Source of the DNA: Tethya wilhelma
Taxonomy: Eukaryota; Porifera; Demospongiae; Tethyida; Tethyidae
Assembly (NCBI GenBank): GCA_964030475.1
Contig: CAXIPT010000003.1
Location: 6,826,511-6,890,510 of the forward strand
Direction of reading: 5' to 3'
Length of the DNA stretch: 64,000 nucleotides
The translations under genes and the position numbers were made by a program. Positions 19,250 to 30,183 of this stretch are shown piece after piece; position 1 is the stretch's first letter, and each line of letters opens with the position of its first letter. The notes beneath the pieces were generated by a model that had not been told where the DNA came from, searched no databases, and saw nothing but the letters and a program-made list of their open reading frames with translations.

Positions 19250-21005
19250 ATGGATCCTGCATTATAACAGTGAGGATTTGACTTTATTTATTTATTATTA
19301 TTATTATTATTTTTGTTCTTATTTATTGTTATTATTATTATTATAATTATATTATTATTATTATTATTATTACTGATTATTGTTATTATTGTTATCATTG
19401 TTGTTATTAATTTATATAATATGTATTACTTTATAGCTCCATGGAAATATGTCAGTTTGTTCAACAGAATAATATTATAAGATAAGAATAATCATAATAA
19501 TTATAAGAACACTTCACTGCTCATGGATAATGATTGCATGATTCCTCGGGTCACCTTGCATAATACTCTGTGATGAACTTATTGAAGAAAAATTACATCA
19601 GTCGAACCAGAACGTATTACTCTCTGCTGCCCTGTATGTAAAACTGAGTGAGAGTTCAGATGATATCATTCCACCGCAAAAGTCACATCCAAGCTTGAAG
19701 ATCTGGGGCGAGTGGAGTTAATCTGCAGCTGTAGGTGTGCTTCCACTGTGCGGGCATCTCTCACCTTTCCCATACATGCTTCACAGGGACAAGACATACG
19801 ACGCTGTTTCTTTGCTGGAGGAGGTGTCACTATATTAATTTTAGATGTAAAAAGATAATTCATAATCATTGAAAGCACTACAAATATAAATGTAGCTTTC
19901 ACCATGCACAATAATTATGGAACAGGCTGAGCTCAACAGGCATAAAAAAGTAGTATCATAAGCAAATTAAATTGATAGTTGAGGCAATGTTTGAGCAATA
20001 GTAACCAACATTGTACCAGCTCATGTTGTAATTCAACCAGCTGTACATTCCTAGCTTGTACCTGAACAAGCATTTCAGCATATCATTACCTTAACGAACT
20101 ATTTCAAGTTGGTAACCTAACATGTTTTTATTCAGAGTAATTTGGGCCAGAATAAGAATTTTTTTTTAACCTCTGACTAGCTAAAGACCCATTACACTCT
20201 AAATTCTCAACGATTATTTAAATACACACTAATTAACTTGTTGTTTTAGTATTTATTCTGGGAAGCAAAGGGTACAAAGGGGTTGTATGTACTTCACGCA
20301 AGCACATTCAATATACAGCTTGCATGAGCTAAAGCAATCTATATACAATGGGGTTGGGGTGGAAGGAGGAGAGGGAAATAGCTATAGGGGTAGATCATGA
20401 CCATGAAAGCACAATCTATATACAATACAGTAAGCAGACAAGACTTAGGGAATACATGTGAGGTTAGCATCATAGTCTTACCAGGCCCTGGGTTAACTTC
20501 CACATCTCCACATAGCAGCAATGACATCAAACAGAGTGACTTGACCTAATAATAAATAAACACAATAATTATGAATTAGAGGCACATCATGCACTAGAAA
20601 ACATCTGTGAAAATAATTTAGACTCGCTGCATACTATAGCTAACAAGAGTACATGATAAGCTACATTATATATATGTACTCTTGATGCTAAATATGAGCT
20701 TGTGAACACTTACTGTAGTGAAGTGACATTTTGCTACCATAGCATCCATAAACTTTCTATTCTTCCATAGAGAATTGACATAGACATCCTTGTGGAGGCC
20801 AAAAGGGTTAACGTGAGATGTGAGCAAGTGAGAGTTGTACATTGATGTACGATATGAATCAGTAACACACTCATACACAACACCCATTTGAGTGCCATGA
20901 TTGTTATCACTTCAGAATAGCTCAATATCTGCAGTAAAGAAAGAAATTAATTCTACAAACCACACGTGATGAAGTCACAGATTTTCATTAATTTACTTAC
21001 CAAAT
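19245..21005. repeat. 1,761-bp duplicated block, copy 1 (copy 2 at 45599-47359)
   Basis: Every landmark compared lies at a constant offset of 26,354 bases and I noticed no mismatch on reading, including the (TTA)n tracts at 19270-19400. Copy 2 ends exactly at the N gap at 47360, while copy 1 continues into unique sequence. This is either a very recent duplication or the same DNA placed twice by the assembler. Confidence 0.9.
19666..20928 (-). CDS. spliced gene with internal 2A-like (StopGo) motif, function unknown
   Basis: Three exons join in frame: 20714-20928 (Met at 20887), 20482-20545 and 19666-19829 (phase 0, then 1+2). Exon 1 codes about 58 residues without a known domain. Exon 2 is only 21 codons and consists of a hydrophobic lead SLCLMSLLLC followed by GDVEVNPGP, a full match to the 2A consensus D-V-E-x-N-P-G-P. 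At such motifs the ribosome skips the Gly-Pro bond, giving two polypeptides. Exon 3 starts VTPPPAKKQRR (nuclear-signal-like), then CPCEACMGK and RTVEAHL, a Cys-x-Cys-x2-Cys plus R-HL arrangement reminiscent of the zinc motif at the front of some transposases, then a stop. A donor-like AAAG|GTGAGA lies within exon 3, so the 3' end is uncertain. 2A-like motifs are known in some non-LTR retrotransposons and in invertebrate immune-type genes. Host gene or mobile element cannot be decided here. Confidence 0.6.
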
Positions 21006-21015
21006 TACATAACAA

Positions 21016-21369
21016 TTAACAAGCTGGGTAATGCTTGACATTGAAACGACTTGTAAATGAACAAAGTTGAGACACAAATTCCAAGTTGCAGTCTAGCTTT
21101 AACTCATAAGCTACCTGATGAAGGTTCCACTTTATTTTATAAAAATAAACACCATCACTTGGTGTTGATATCAACTCTACACAATTATTCTCCTTGATCA
21201 TAAATCTTAACCTATAAACTTGCCCATTACCATTTGTGTCAGTTACATCTAACACTATAAGCAAGTAAAGGTGAGTTGGGTGAATTTCACACTGACATTT
21301 TAAAACTTTCAATACTTTGTTGAGGTGTCGTTTACACTTTCCATAAGAGCAACGCAAAGACAACAACAT
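21016..21369 (-). CDS. ORF of 117 codons upstream of the 2A-motif gene (unknown)
   Basis: Uninterrupted from Met at 21369, with no recognised domain. Mixed hydrophobic/charged beta-rich composition (TNGNGQVYRLRFMIK, GVYFYKIKWNLHQVAYELK) and an N-terminal pair of cysteines in a Lys-rich segment. The stop lies 11 bases before a good donor (TTTG|GTAAGTAA, near 21001), so either this is a separate small gene or an upstream ORF/5' exon of the 2A gene with a different splice. Only copy 1 of the duplication has it; copy 2 stops at a gap. Confidence 0.4.
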   Translation of the reverse strand: MLLSLRCSYGKCKRHLNKVLKVLKCQCEIHPTHLYLLIVLDVTDTNGNGQVYRLRFMIKENNCVELISTPSDGVYFYKIKWNLHQVAYELKLDCNLEFVSQLCSFTSRFNVKHYPAC

Positions 21370-22149
21370 GCCCGACTGATAACTGGCTAGCGCTAGTCAA
21401 GTAGCATTGACAATAATTCAAGTTTTGCGGACTGCGTTTGACACAAGAGTAGCCAACTTTCTAATTTTAGTTACACTCGCTAAATCTCACAATAATTATT
21501 ATTCACTTACCACAGACTTCAATTCACTGAGGCTTGTTCAAACTTGCAATAAATGTTGTCTTTGTCCATATTCGAAAACAAGCGGAACTGACGCTAGCAC
21601 TAACCACGCCCATTGTAAAGACGTACAAAACTATACAGCGCGCGCGTACTATGCGAATGCGTAACAACAGTTTCACCATAGATAATCTATGGTTTCACCT
21701 TGTGCTCGCTCGTTCTTTCACGAATACTCCTCTATCCTTTTATTGAAGAATCAGTAAGTAAAAATAATGTATCTAACATCAGATTCTGTTATTTGCTTTA
21801 CTTGACTTTCTGTGAATGCTGTGTCAGTGTGTTTGTAATTTGCCACAGTAATAACAGTTTTGTCACCTTGAAGCCCACTTTATGTTGGAGTCACTTCTCT
21901 CACGAATACTTCTCTATCACTATATTGAAGATTCCTATCTACTGAGTAAGTAAACGTATCTAGCAGCATACTTTTCAAGCATGATTACAGTCAATGCTGC
22001 TTTGTATTTTGACACCGCCATACAGCTGCAGTAGATCAAGATTTCCTTACTATATAGAACTGTGATAGAATGGAAGATTGTATCAGAGTTTGTGAGCCAC
22101 AGAGTAGAATATCAGTTTATATAGAAATTCAAATTTGAGCCCAATAGTA

Positions 22150-23850
22150 CCTGTGAGGACAGTGTCTCCAGTAGAATTGCATCATCATCTTCAATATCTA
22201 TAAGGATTCATTTTGTTATGTTCGAGTTAAAAATGGTACCCTTGTCCCACCAAGATCAGGATGGAGTGATAAAAAGTTTCATGTAATACTTCAAAATCAA
22301 GAAATTTCTCAGATCAACGATGAAGCTACCAGCAGTGATCATGTAGTGATTGACGACACTGACTGCTCACACCCAGGCAGGGTTATAAGCACACCAGTAG
22401 TACTATCAAGAATGGTAACAAACTTTTTTTTTGTCAAGTTTGTATGAATAATATTGATGTATCAAATAATGCTAAAGTTATAACATTGATTTAATTGTAC
22501 ATGTGTGGAACAACCAGAGTCCGGATCCAGTCATCTAAAGGAGAATACCACAATCCAGGGCAAGCAAGTGTGTGTATAACTATCAATGCTATTAAATTTT
22601 GTGACATTAATAGCTCCTTCAATGACAAAATTACCAATGAAGAAGACAGAACTCCGGAAGTATTTTACTACCTCAATTATTGCCAGAAATGCCCTTTCCG
22701 AGTGGAACAAACCCAATACAATAAAGCTTAAAAGCAACTAAACTTTATTTCACTACAAAGTGGCATGGAAGTCGCGGCTTTTCGAGATGCACTGGAACTA
22801 CAAGAGAAGAAGCACACCAGAATGCTATTATCAGGGGGGAAATTGTTTCAAGTCCAGAGGTATCAGCATACTACCGGAGCTTCACATTAGAAGATGGGGC
22901 TGTAGTGGTTCTTGACAGCAATCAGGCAGTGTGTCAATGATCTGAAGCGAGAGCGATCTTCGTGTTCTTCATTTAGTTCTTCGACAGAAATCAAAGTGGA
23001 GGAGGGTGATGATGTACAGTCAGATGAGGTATGTCATATAATTATCCCTATAATAGTTCAATGCAGTATAGTTGCAATTAAATTATTGTGAGTAACAACA
23101 TTTATCATTTTAGGATCAGAAAGAAAATACCAACCAGAATACACCTGCAAAGAATAATAAGCAAAATCATCTGAGTGTACGTGTGTGATGTGTGTAAGTG
23201 TATGTGTGTGTATGTAGTGTGTGTGTGTACGTATATAATGTGTGTGTGTGTGTGTGAGTGAATATGTGAGTGTGTGTATGTGTGTGTGTGTGTGTTCAGA
23301 TTGACAGATTCCAAGAAATGTCCAGGCAAATAAAAGGACAAAAAGGAATATGTCATCTAATGCTCAAGCTCCTCTCAAGTTGGTAAGTACTTAGTAATTA
23401 TTAGGATTTCATGGTCTGTTATGATTTTATTTTGTGTACGTACATCATGCATTCCACAGAAAAACACAACCAAATAAAATTTACCAAGTGACAATGAATT
23501 TGAGCCTGAAATAAGCGACTACGAGCAGCTCAATATTACTAGTAAAAAAGAAACCTTGCAAGGATGAAGGAACTGGGTTTGGTAAGTTGAATTTTTTCCG
23601 TGTTGATAGAAATACTTGCACTAAATCCTTTTCTGTATAGGTGTTAGATGATGACGATGTCATTGGCCTGTCATTCTTCCCGCCAATGATGGCAAGCAAG
23701 CTCACGACAAAATCAGTCCATTCTCTGGCTGAGGCCTTTGGCATTAAGTTTGCAAAGCGACAACCATTAGAACAACTGTTAACATCTCTTGGCAAAGATG
23801 CCTACAAGTTTGGCAAAGTATATAAAGCTGACAAAGCCCTCTTTTTATAG
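22150..23850 (+). pseudogene. decayed multi-exon coding fragments, unknown family
   Basis: Several exon-like open stretches on the plus strand: about 22200-22412 (ends RM before a GTAACA donor-like site), 22495-22731 with frame changes, 22830-23030 (an SAYYRSFTLEDGAVVVLDSN block broken by a TGA, then an acidic tail ending at GTATGTCA) and 23641-23850 (LGKDAYKFGKVY near its end). In-frame stops and shifts between and within pieces suggest a dead gene. I recognise no domain. It abuts a minus-strand transposase remnant, so it may belong to a mobile element. Confidence 0.35.
23166..23297 (+). repeat. imperfect (GT)n microsatellite
   Basis: Interrupted TG/GTA tract over about 130 bases. Confidence 0.85.
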
Positions 23851-24168
23851 ATCTAGTATGTATAGCATCCATGCATATGTAATTATGATGTAATCTTTAA
23901 TTTTAACTATGATGTAAATTATTATTTTTTTCCATTGAAATAATATAATTTTATTGCAACTATCGTAATAATTACTCTGTTTCATGTCCTTTTTTTACTT
24001 AAGGAATCCATCGATAATTATGTTTATAATGCACACATATGCGGGAACAGGGATTGATCATGCAACCGTTGTTTTAGCTGTATATCAGCCTCAAAATTTA
24101 TTATTATTTAGTAAGAAATTGAATGAGATTAACAGAAATAATTATTAATGTTTTCACAGTCAAATCGT

Positions 24169-24734
24169 TCAAGGAGTGGATCCCATGTGGGATAATATTT
24201 TATCTAACCATAAAAGAGGTCCGTTTATAGACAGTTCTATCCAGCACGGTGTGGACATGATGGACTGTGGATCCCAATTTTCGACGAAGCTGATTCGAAT
24301 TGTGCATGTTTTTATTAGCTGATAAACAGCGTCAAAGCCTTGACTAATGCTCTGGGTCAATTGGTGAGAAAAATTTTGATAGTCGAACACACACATGTGA
24401 CAGTCTTGTGGCATCTTCACCGTAGTACCAGAAAATCCGTTTGAAAGAATGAATATTGGTGCCTTAGACTTGCGCTCGGCATATATCTTTCCTCTTACCT
24501 TGAATATTAAAATACCTTTTCCAATACGTTTTCGTGTTTTGGTGATTGATTTGTTTCTGTAGCAATTAGAGAGTTCACCAATACTGAAATGATCTTCAGA
24601 ATTTGCGCCAGAGAATCCATCGATGGTGAAACTGGCCTTTGATGCGCTGAAGACATCAATGCGATTCTTTTCTTCATAATAGTATACTGAACACCAAGAG
24701 TGAGGTTCGGTATAAGGGATGGATTTGTAATTGT
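24169..24734 (-). CDS. Smad MH2 domain, terminal exon without SSxS motif
   Basis: After a (CA)n tract and acceptor CAGCAG near 24735 the exon codes about 188 residues that form a nearly complete MH2 domain: WCSVYYYE, ASFTIDGFSG, IGELSNCYRN, KRIGKGILI, IYAERKSKAPIFI, SISQGFDAVYQL, CTIRISFV, STPCWIELSINGP and LLWLDKILSHMGSTP, then TGA. These blocks match receptor-regulated Smads better than Smad4 or Smad6/7. R-Smads continue after MGSP with a tail ending SSxS, which the type I receptor phosphorylates; here the protein stops at MGSTP. The L3-loop region (NWDPQSIMSTP) and two other loops are several residues shorter than in typical R-Smads. MH2 mediates Smad oligomerisation and receptor binding. 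No MH1 exon was recognised upstream on this strand to 26.1 kb. No stop or frameshift inside, so it may be functional. Confidence 0.85.
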
Positions 24735-24736
24735 CT

Positions 24737-24783
24737 GCTGTGTGTGTGTGTGTGTGTGTGTATGTGTGTATGTGTGTGTACAT
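24737..24783 (+). repeat. (GT)n microsatellite forming the end of the MH2 intron
   Basis: On the minus strand this (CA)n tract directly precedes the acceptor of the Smad exon and acts as its only pyrimidine/purine alternating spacer; a classical polypyrimidine tract is lacking. Confidence 0.85.
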
Positions 24784-25189
24784 ATTTGTGAATTTCAATC
24801 ACCAACCCCACATAAACATGCACATACACAAGGCCACTACAAGTTCTACTTCCGTTTCTAGTCCGGATTTTCCCCAGTGGAAGCCATGTGGGCATGCAGG
24901 CAGTACATCTCCGCAACTTAGAAAATCTTTGGCTTATCGTTGCATCCATGTAGAATCCCACATGTTTTCAATTTGCTCTTCTGAAGCTGCAGCAACAGGA
25001 CCTAGTGTGAAATTCTCTTCTTTCAGTTACTATATAAAGTCTGTTCAAAAAGCTAGGTCAACGGTACCTTTACAGGTGCTAAAAGCTAGGCTTTAAATTC
25101 ATTGTTCTTCTCAGCTGCGGCTCTAAGATCACTCAAATTCTTGCATCGTTCAGCAACTTTTTCATACTCTGCATCTTGACTTTGTCACA

Positions 25190-26090
25190 TCAGCCTACAC
25201 TCTGCAGGCCCAAATTGAAGATGGACATCACACGTTCAACAGGATTTTTCCAAGAATGGCAAGAGGCAGTGCGGACAGCACACAAGTAGTCAAGATTGAA
25301 CTTTCTAAACAAGGCTATGAGAGCAACTTGGACAGAAAGATATGTGAGCCGATGATCTGGTCCACCATCTGTGTATAGCAGCAGTATAGGATTAACATTC
25401 CCACAACTCTCAAGGCAACTGGACAACTCAGTCACATGTCTGATGGGGGAAGAGGCTTCAAAAGCAGATTCTTTCAAAGCATAGAACACTTTTCCAGAGT
25501 ACCATATGAACCAGTGATCTCAGTAGGGATGTCGTTGACCAAAGTGACACTTGGTACCATGCTAAATTTTGTAAAAAAAACCATGGTCACCTACTTCAAA
25601 GGATGCCCCCAACCTTCATCAATACTCTCTTGCCTCGTTTCACTGCTGCAACAGGAAATCCTGGTTCTCCTATCTTTATTTTGTGCTTGTCATCTAGGCA
25701 AACCATGGTAGATAATGATCGATACTCAATGGCGAACTGGTGCACTGGAATATCGAAAAATTACTGATGCATAGTGCTCATCAGGATGAGCCTTTCGAAA
25801 TTGGCGTTGTTGTACCATGTACTTGATCTTCAGACGCCCATACAGTATGCTGCAGACCAGTTTTAGTTTTCTTAGACTTGGGCCAAAACTGCAACCTTAT
25901 AACCATTCGAGACTTGGAATAGGTGTACCATCAGGTACTCTGGCTTTAACATGTTCCTGAAAATCTCGAATGGAAATCGCCTTTGCAAGGTTGGTGACTG
26001 TAGTGTGTCTTCTATCGTCCACAGCAGTACCTACATCTTCGGTGATGTATTTGGCTGCATGCTTCTTCGCCCACTAATTAGTGTACGTGA
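25190..26090 (-). pseudogene. decayed DDE-type transposase
   Basis: On the minus strand, frames broken by several stops and shifts code in order: YITEDVGTAVDDRRHTTV (near 26050), VKARVPDGTPIPS, MVQQRQFRKAHPDEHYAS, CLDDKHKIKIGEPGFPVAA (D-D-K box near 25700), LVNDIPTEITGS, then an intact part (25190-25489) with LLYTDGGPDHRLTY and SCHSWKNPVERVMS. An Asp in the DDK box, the DGGPDH Asp and the Glu of NPVER would make a DDE triad; this assignment is mine. Related proteins are common in sponge and cnidarian genomes. Lies directly upstream of the Smad MH2 exon on the same strand, which could explain loss of the MH1 part by insertion. Confidence 0.6.
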
Positions 26091-26448
26091 TCGATTTTCC
26101 GACCTTTGACCCCTCTTTGCTAATGTTCACGAGTGCGGTCCAGCGATTTCGAGCGATTCAAAGAGCTGGTAGCTTGGTAATAAACGGTAGAAATGACAGC
26201 TAGCAATGTAAGAAGTGTCAGCCTGCTATTTTGTATGGGCTTGCTACTGACAAAGGCATCGTTTACAATAGAAATTTACTAATAATTGGTAATAATCTTA
26301 CTTCCGGTCAGCAAGAAGGGGGGGGGGGGGCTTGAGCCCCTCGAGCCCAATGCTAGCTACGCCCCTGGGCGGTGGATTGGAAAGAGGAGTACAACTTTTA
26401 GTGGCCTAACAACAATCATAATCTTGACACCCACAATAATATTATATG

Positions 26449-26450
<2 letters not shown>

Positions 26451-26484
<34 letters not shown>
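26451..26484 (+). repeat. (GT)n microsatellite in local repeat unit
   Basis: Followed by a 95-bp block (AGGGTGGTGGTACTTACAGA to GTAGTGCAAAACA) that is repeated after a second (GT)n at 27088-27178. Confidence 0.9.
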
Positions 26485-26486
<2 letters not shown>

Positions 26487-26698
26487 GGGTGGTGGTACTT
26501 ACAGAGAGGTGCAATTGAGCCAGTACTGAGAGAAGAAGTGGGAGAGACTGGGTGGTAGTGCAAAACAGCTAGAGATTATAAAATATAATTTTTTTGAAAG
26601 ATTGTGGTCAGGTCAAACAACAAAATTTTATACTCATAATTATAATTCAGTGGTATTTGAAAGTCTGATCTTTTCAAATACTTAACAAAATGCTTCTA

Positions 26699-26912
26699 AA
26701 GTCCATTTGCGTTCACTTTGCCGGTTCAAATTTCTTCATAACTAGGCTGTTATACATGCTATTGTGTTATTCTAGATACCATTCAACTGCAAATTTCATT
26801 TAGATTCTGTTAATGCCTTTTAAAATACTCTACACCTTACCAGTCAAAAGTTACAGCCTCCTATAAGTCAAACCACACTACTTCCGGGGGAAAAGTGAAC
26901 GCGAATAGACTT
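26699..26912 (+). mobile_element. MITE with TA target (AAGTCCATTTGCGTTCAC ends)
   Basis: Ends AAGTCCATTTGCGTTCAC and GTGAACGCGAATAGACTT are imperfect inverted repeats, flanked by TA at 26697-26698 and 26913-26914. The inner CTACACCTTACCAGTCAAAAGTTA block is shared with the MITEs at 36461, 40793 and 41985. Tc1/mariner-like by target. Confidence 0.8.
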
Positions 26913-26924
26913 TAGTGACTTGTA

Positions 26925-27053
26925 GACCTGTATATGCACTTTGATTACAAGCTACCCGGCCTACCTTTGGGTTTTATTGTTTGAAGGTTCTCATGATCAT
27001 GATCTTCTGCCAGAGGTGGTACAGGGACAAGTGGTGGAACTGTGTGTGTGTGN

Positions 27054-27089
<36 letters not shown>

Positions 27090-28035
27090 GAGTGGTTGTA
27101 CTTACAGAGAGGTGCAATTGAGCCAGTACTGAGAGAAGAAGTGGGAGAGACTGGGTGGTAGTGCAAAACAACTATAGAGGTTATAATTATAAGAACTAGT
27201 GACGATGTTGAACATCAAAGGGGCAAGCCGTTATCATTGCTATGTAGCAAACAATTACAGTTCATCAATAATTGATGTTACTTCAACTATACAACACACA
27301 TAAAAATGAAAGCTGAATATTAACCAGGTCTGATGTAGGACAAATGAACTAAAGTGTACTTGAAAATGTATACAGCATGACTGAGCAGCACAATTCAATT
27401 GCTAGTTGTTCAAAAACAGATAGAGAGGTGTATGTGCTAGTATAGGAGCCAGCAGTACTAGCTGTTGTTTTTCTTTGCTTTCCTCTACTCAGCTATGCTC
27501 CCTTTTGGTAGTTTTCAGCCCCTCTAATTGTGGTCTCTCTGGTCATTGCATGGCTCAGTTCCGAGTCTTTAACTAAAAGGGCACCAACTTGGCAAGTGTT
27601 TAAGTTTACTCTCTTTTCAGCTCAAGCAGTATATAGCTTTCTTTCTCAGTCACCACAGATCATGCATGATCACGATGAGCACGTGGACCTACGCGCATGC
27701 GCTGTAGATTGAGATGCACAGGCAATGATCGTCATAAACATAACCTACATTTAACCGGTGAAGAGGACGTACGCCAGACAAATATATAACATATAACAGA
27801 AAATTTCGCCGTTGACTACACTAGTGTGGGGCTCGCTCAGGCTCGTCCCAATAATTTTTTGAAAGATTGTGGTCAGATCAAACAACAAAATTTTATGCCT
27901 CTATAGCAACTTGTAGACCTGTATGCACTTTGATTACAAGCTACCCGGCCTACCTTTGGGTTTTGTTGTTTGAAAGTTCTCATGATCATGATCCTCTGCC
28001 AGAGGTGGTACAGGGACAAGTGGTGGAACTGTGAG
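26925..28035 (+). repeat. local duplication pair (26925-27046 and 27903-28035)
   Basis: Both copies share GACCTGTATATGCACTTTG/GACCTGTATGCACTTTG, CAAGCTACCCGGCCTACCTT, CATGATCATGAT and AGGGACAAGTGGTGGAACTG, then a (GT)n tract. A second shared block (TTTTTTGAAAGATTGTGGTC) is at 26588 and 27855. The N at 27053 lies in the first GT tract. No coding potential. Confidence 0.85.
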
Positions 28036-28531
28036 TGTGTGTGTGTGTCATTTAGAAATGATCAATAATTACTGATTTTCTCCAATTATAACAATGTGTA
28101 AGCCTACTCAGCCACCACATGTACACAGACCGTGGCAAAAAGTTGGCTGCATGAAACTATGCTGCATACAAGATGACCAAATAATAAGGAGACTATTATA
28201 AAATTTGTACTTGCTTTTCAACACTTTGTGGAAACCACAATCATGATTTAACATTATCTGCTACTACTGCCATTAGAATAAAAGGAGAGGGGATACTCAA
28301 TAGTACTGACTAGACACACCAACAATATTAAGGAAAGAGACATACAAGACCTGCAATGCATGTAGCTAGAACTACCATGCATTCTTTGACTGGGCCTGGA
28401 ATTGAGACATTGCTATTACTAGTGGGTGACTAACATTGGAACTTTTTGATTGAAAACAATAATACAACATTAATCTTAAAAACAGCATAACATAAATTTG
28501 GCTATATTATTATAAGCAAGGTTTTGTCTGA

Positions 28532-28581
<50 letters not shown>

Positions 28582-29150
28582 CAGAGGCACATGCAGTGCT
28601 ATAGTCTGAGACTAAGATAGGATGACAGGTACTACAAAAGAGAGTACTGATGTTTACTGCTTGATCCGTTATGCATGCACAGGCATATGTATTATATACT
28701 CACAAGGCATTTCGGCTTAGCTATAGAATAAGTACATGTGCATACATTCACAACGTGAATCTGATGTTATATAGATGTTATTACCAATTTCTGCCATCAG
28801 CTAGCAAAAAAACAACAACATTATCTGGCTAGCTAAGTTTTGTGTACAGTGACACTGTGAATTAGACTCCTAGTAACAAATGTTCTCCCCTCACCACGCT
28901 TTATTTGTGAAAGATTGGTTATCACGCATCTTCATCAGACATGGTTGCCATTGGTAAGCCTTGTCAGCAATCTCAAAACAGTTAGCCATCTTAGACAATG
29001 ATATTCAACATAGACATTTTGTTGCCTCTGATATGTGGTCACAAAAAATGTTTCACTAATTGTAGAGACAGAGACAGCCAGTCTAAACTGTTGGAAAACT
29101 GTCAGTAGGAGTGCCTTCTGACCAGGTACTCAAGCAATACTTTTTTTACA

Positions 29151-29200
<50 letters not shown>

Positions 29201-29860
29201 GCATGCACACACACATATATACACCGCACACGCAATGATACATGCCAGCTACATGATGAAGATGAATTTTGTTATAAGCTGCACTTTCAGTCCAAATAAG
29301 TCTGAAGTGCATAATTATGATGCTTTGTTTTCACTCCAATCCTGACAAATGACATTCGTCCCAAATTATCCCACATGCGCATTATTTCACTATTATATTA
29401 TACTGACACAAGTTGGAAGACCAAAAGTCTTAGTGTCCCAAATTACCCCGTTTTATACACCTTATGAGAAATACAACTGTGAAACACTGCCAAGCCATTG
29501 ATTGTAAAGCACACATGTATGTTGAAATGTCAACCAGCTCAGGCATATGCAAACGCTAGTCTAGCCCTTGACCCCGCCTGTTTCGCTGGCGAAACAGAAT
29601 AGTAACCACAAAAGAACAGACTGCATGCATGAGTCCAAATCCTAGCTATAGAAACGGCACCTTCACCGTCAATTACAACTTTTCAAAGAAAAGCCCTACA
29701 TTATCTAAACATAACAGAGTAGGCTAGCTACTACTGGATATGCAAATTATATATATGAACACTAACCAAATTATTCAACAAAGGCCTAAATGAAACAGCG
29801 ATGCGTAATCAGTTCCTGACAGTATCACCTATAACTGCATTGCCAACAACATAACATCAC
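28036..29860. other. mostly non-coding, possible introns of a minus-strand gene
   Basis: Contains (GT)n at 28535-28579 and (CT)n at 29157-29196. On the minus strand an open piece near 28990-28890 (MANCFEIADKAYQWQPCLMK) is short and lacks support. If the exon at 29865-29886 is real, this would be its transcribed region; I could not identify the following exons. Confidence 0.3.
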
Positions 29861-29864
29861 ATAC

Positions 29865-29886
29865 CTTTCTTCTTGGGCAGACTCAT
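29865..29886 (-). CDS. candidate first coding exon of an unidentified minus-strand gene
   Basis: ATG AGT CTG CCC AAG AAG AAA G is followed by a consensus-like donor GTATGTGATG. The short start peptide MSLPKKK with a phase-1 donor is plausible for a 5' exon but not specific. It lies about 300 bases downstream of the 3' end of the CXXC-POU gene. Downstream exons were not found, so confidence is low. Confidence 0.25.
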
Positions 29887-30183
29887 AATGACATTCTTCA
29901 GACTTCTCTATATGCGATTATGACGGCGATACGGCGGAGTAGCTAGTTTGATGACGCTAAATAGAGAGCGGTTACTTATATGAGCGTTGCTCGGGCATGC
30001 GCATGTGCGCATGGGCATGCATATGTGTTATTAGCGGTGTTACGTTTCGGTGATCTTTATAAACTTGCATGAACATATGAATGTAGTAGTGGTACAAATG
30101 GCATAATCATAATATTTATCATCAAAAGGAATTAAAGAAAGAGCATGATTTGAACATTGTAACATCAATATCAGTGCATCAAA

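Noticed and set aside
20734..20925. Signal-peptide-like frame MALKWVLCMSVLLIHIV in exon 1 of the 2A-motif gene
   Set aside because: Attractive as a secretory leader, but this frame stops within the exon and does not connect to the 2A exon, whereas the other frame does so in phase.
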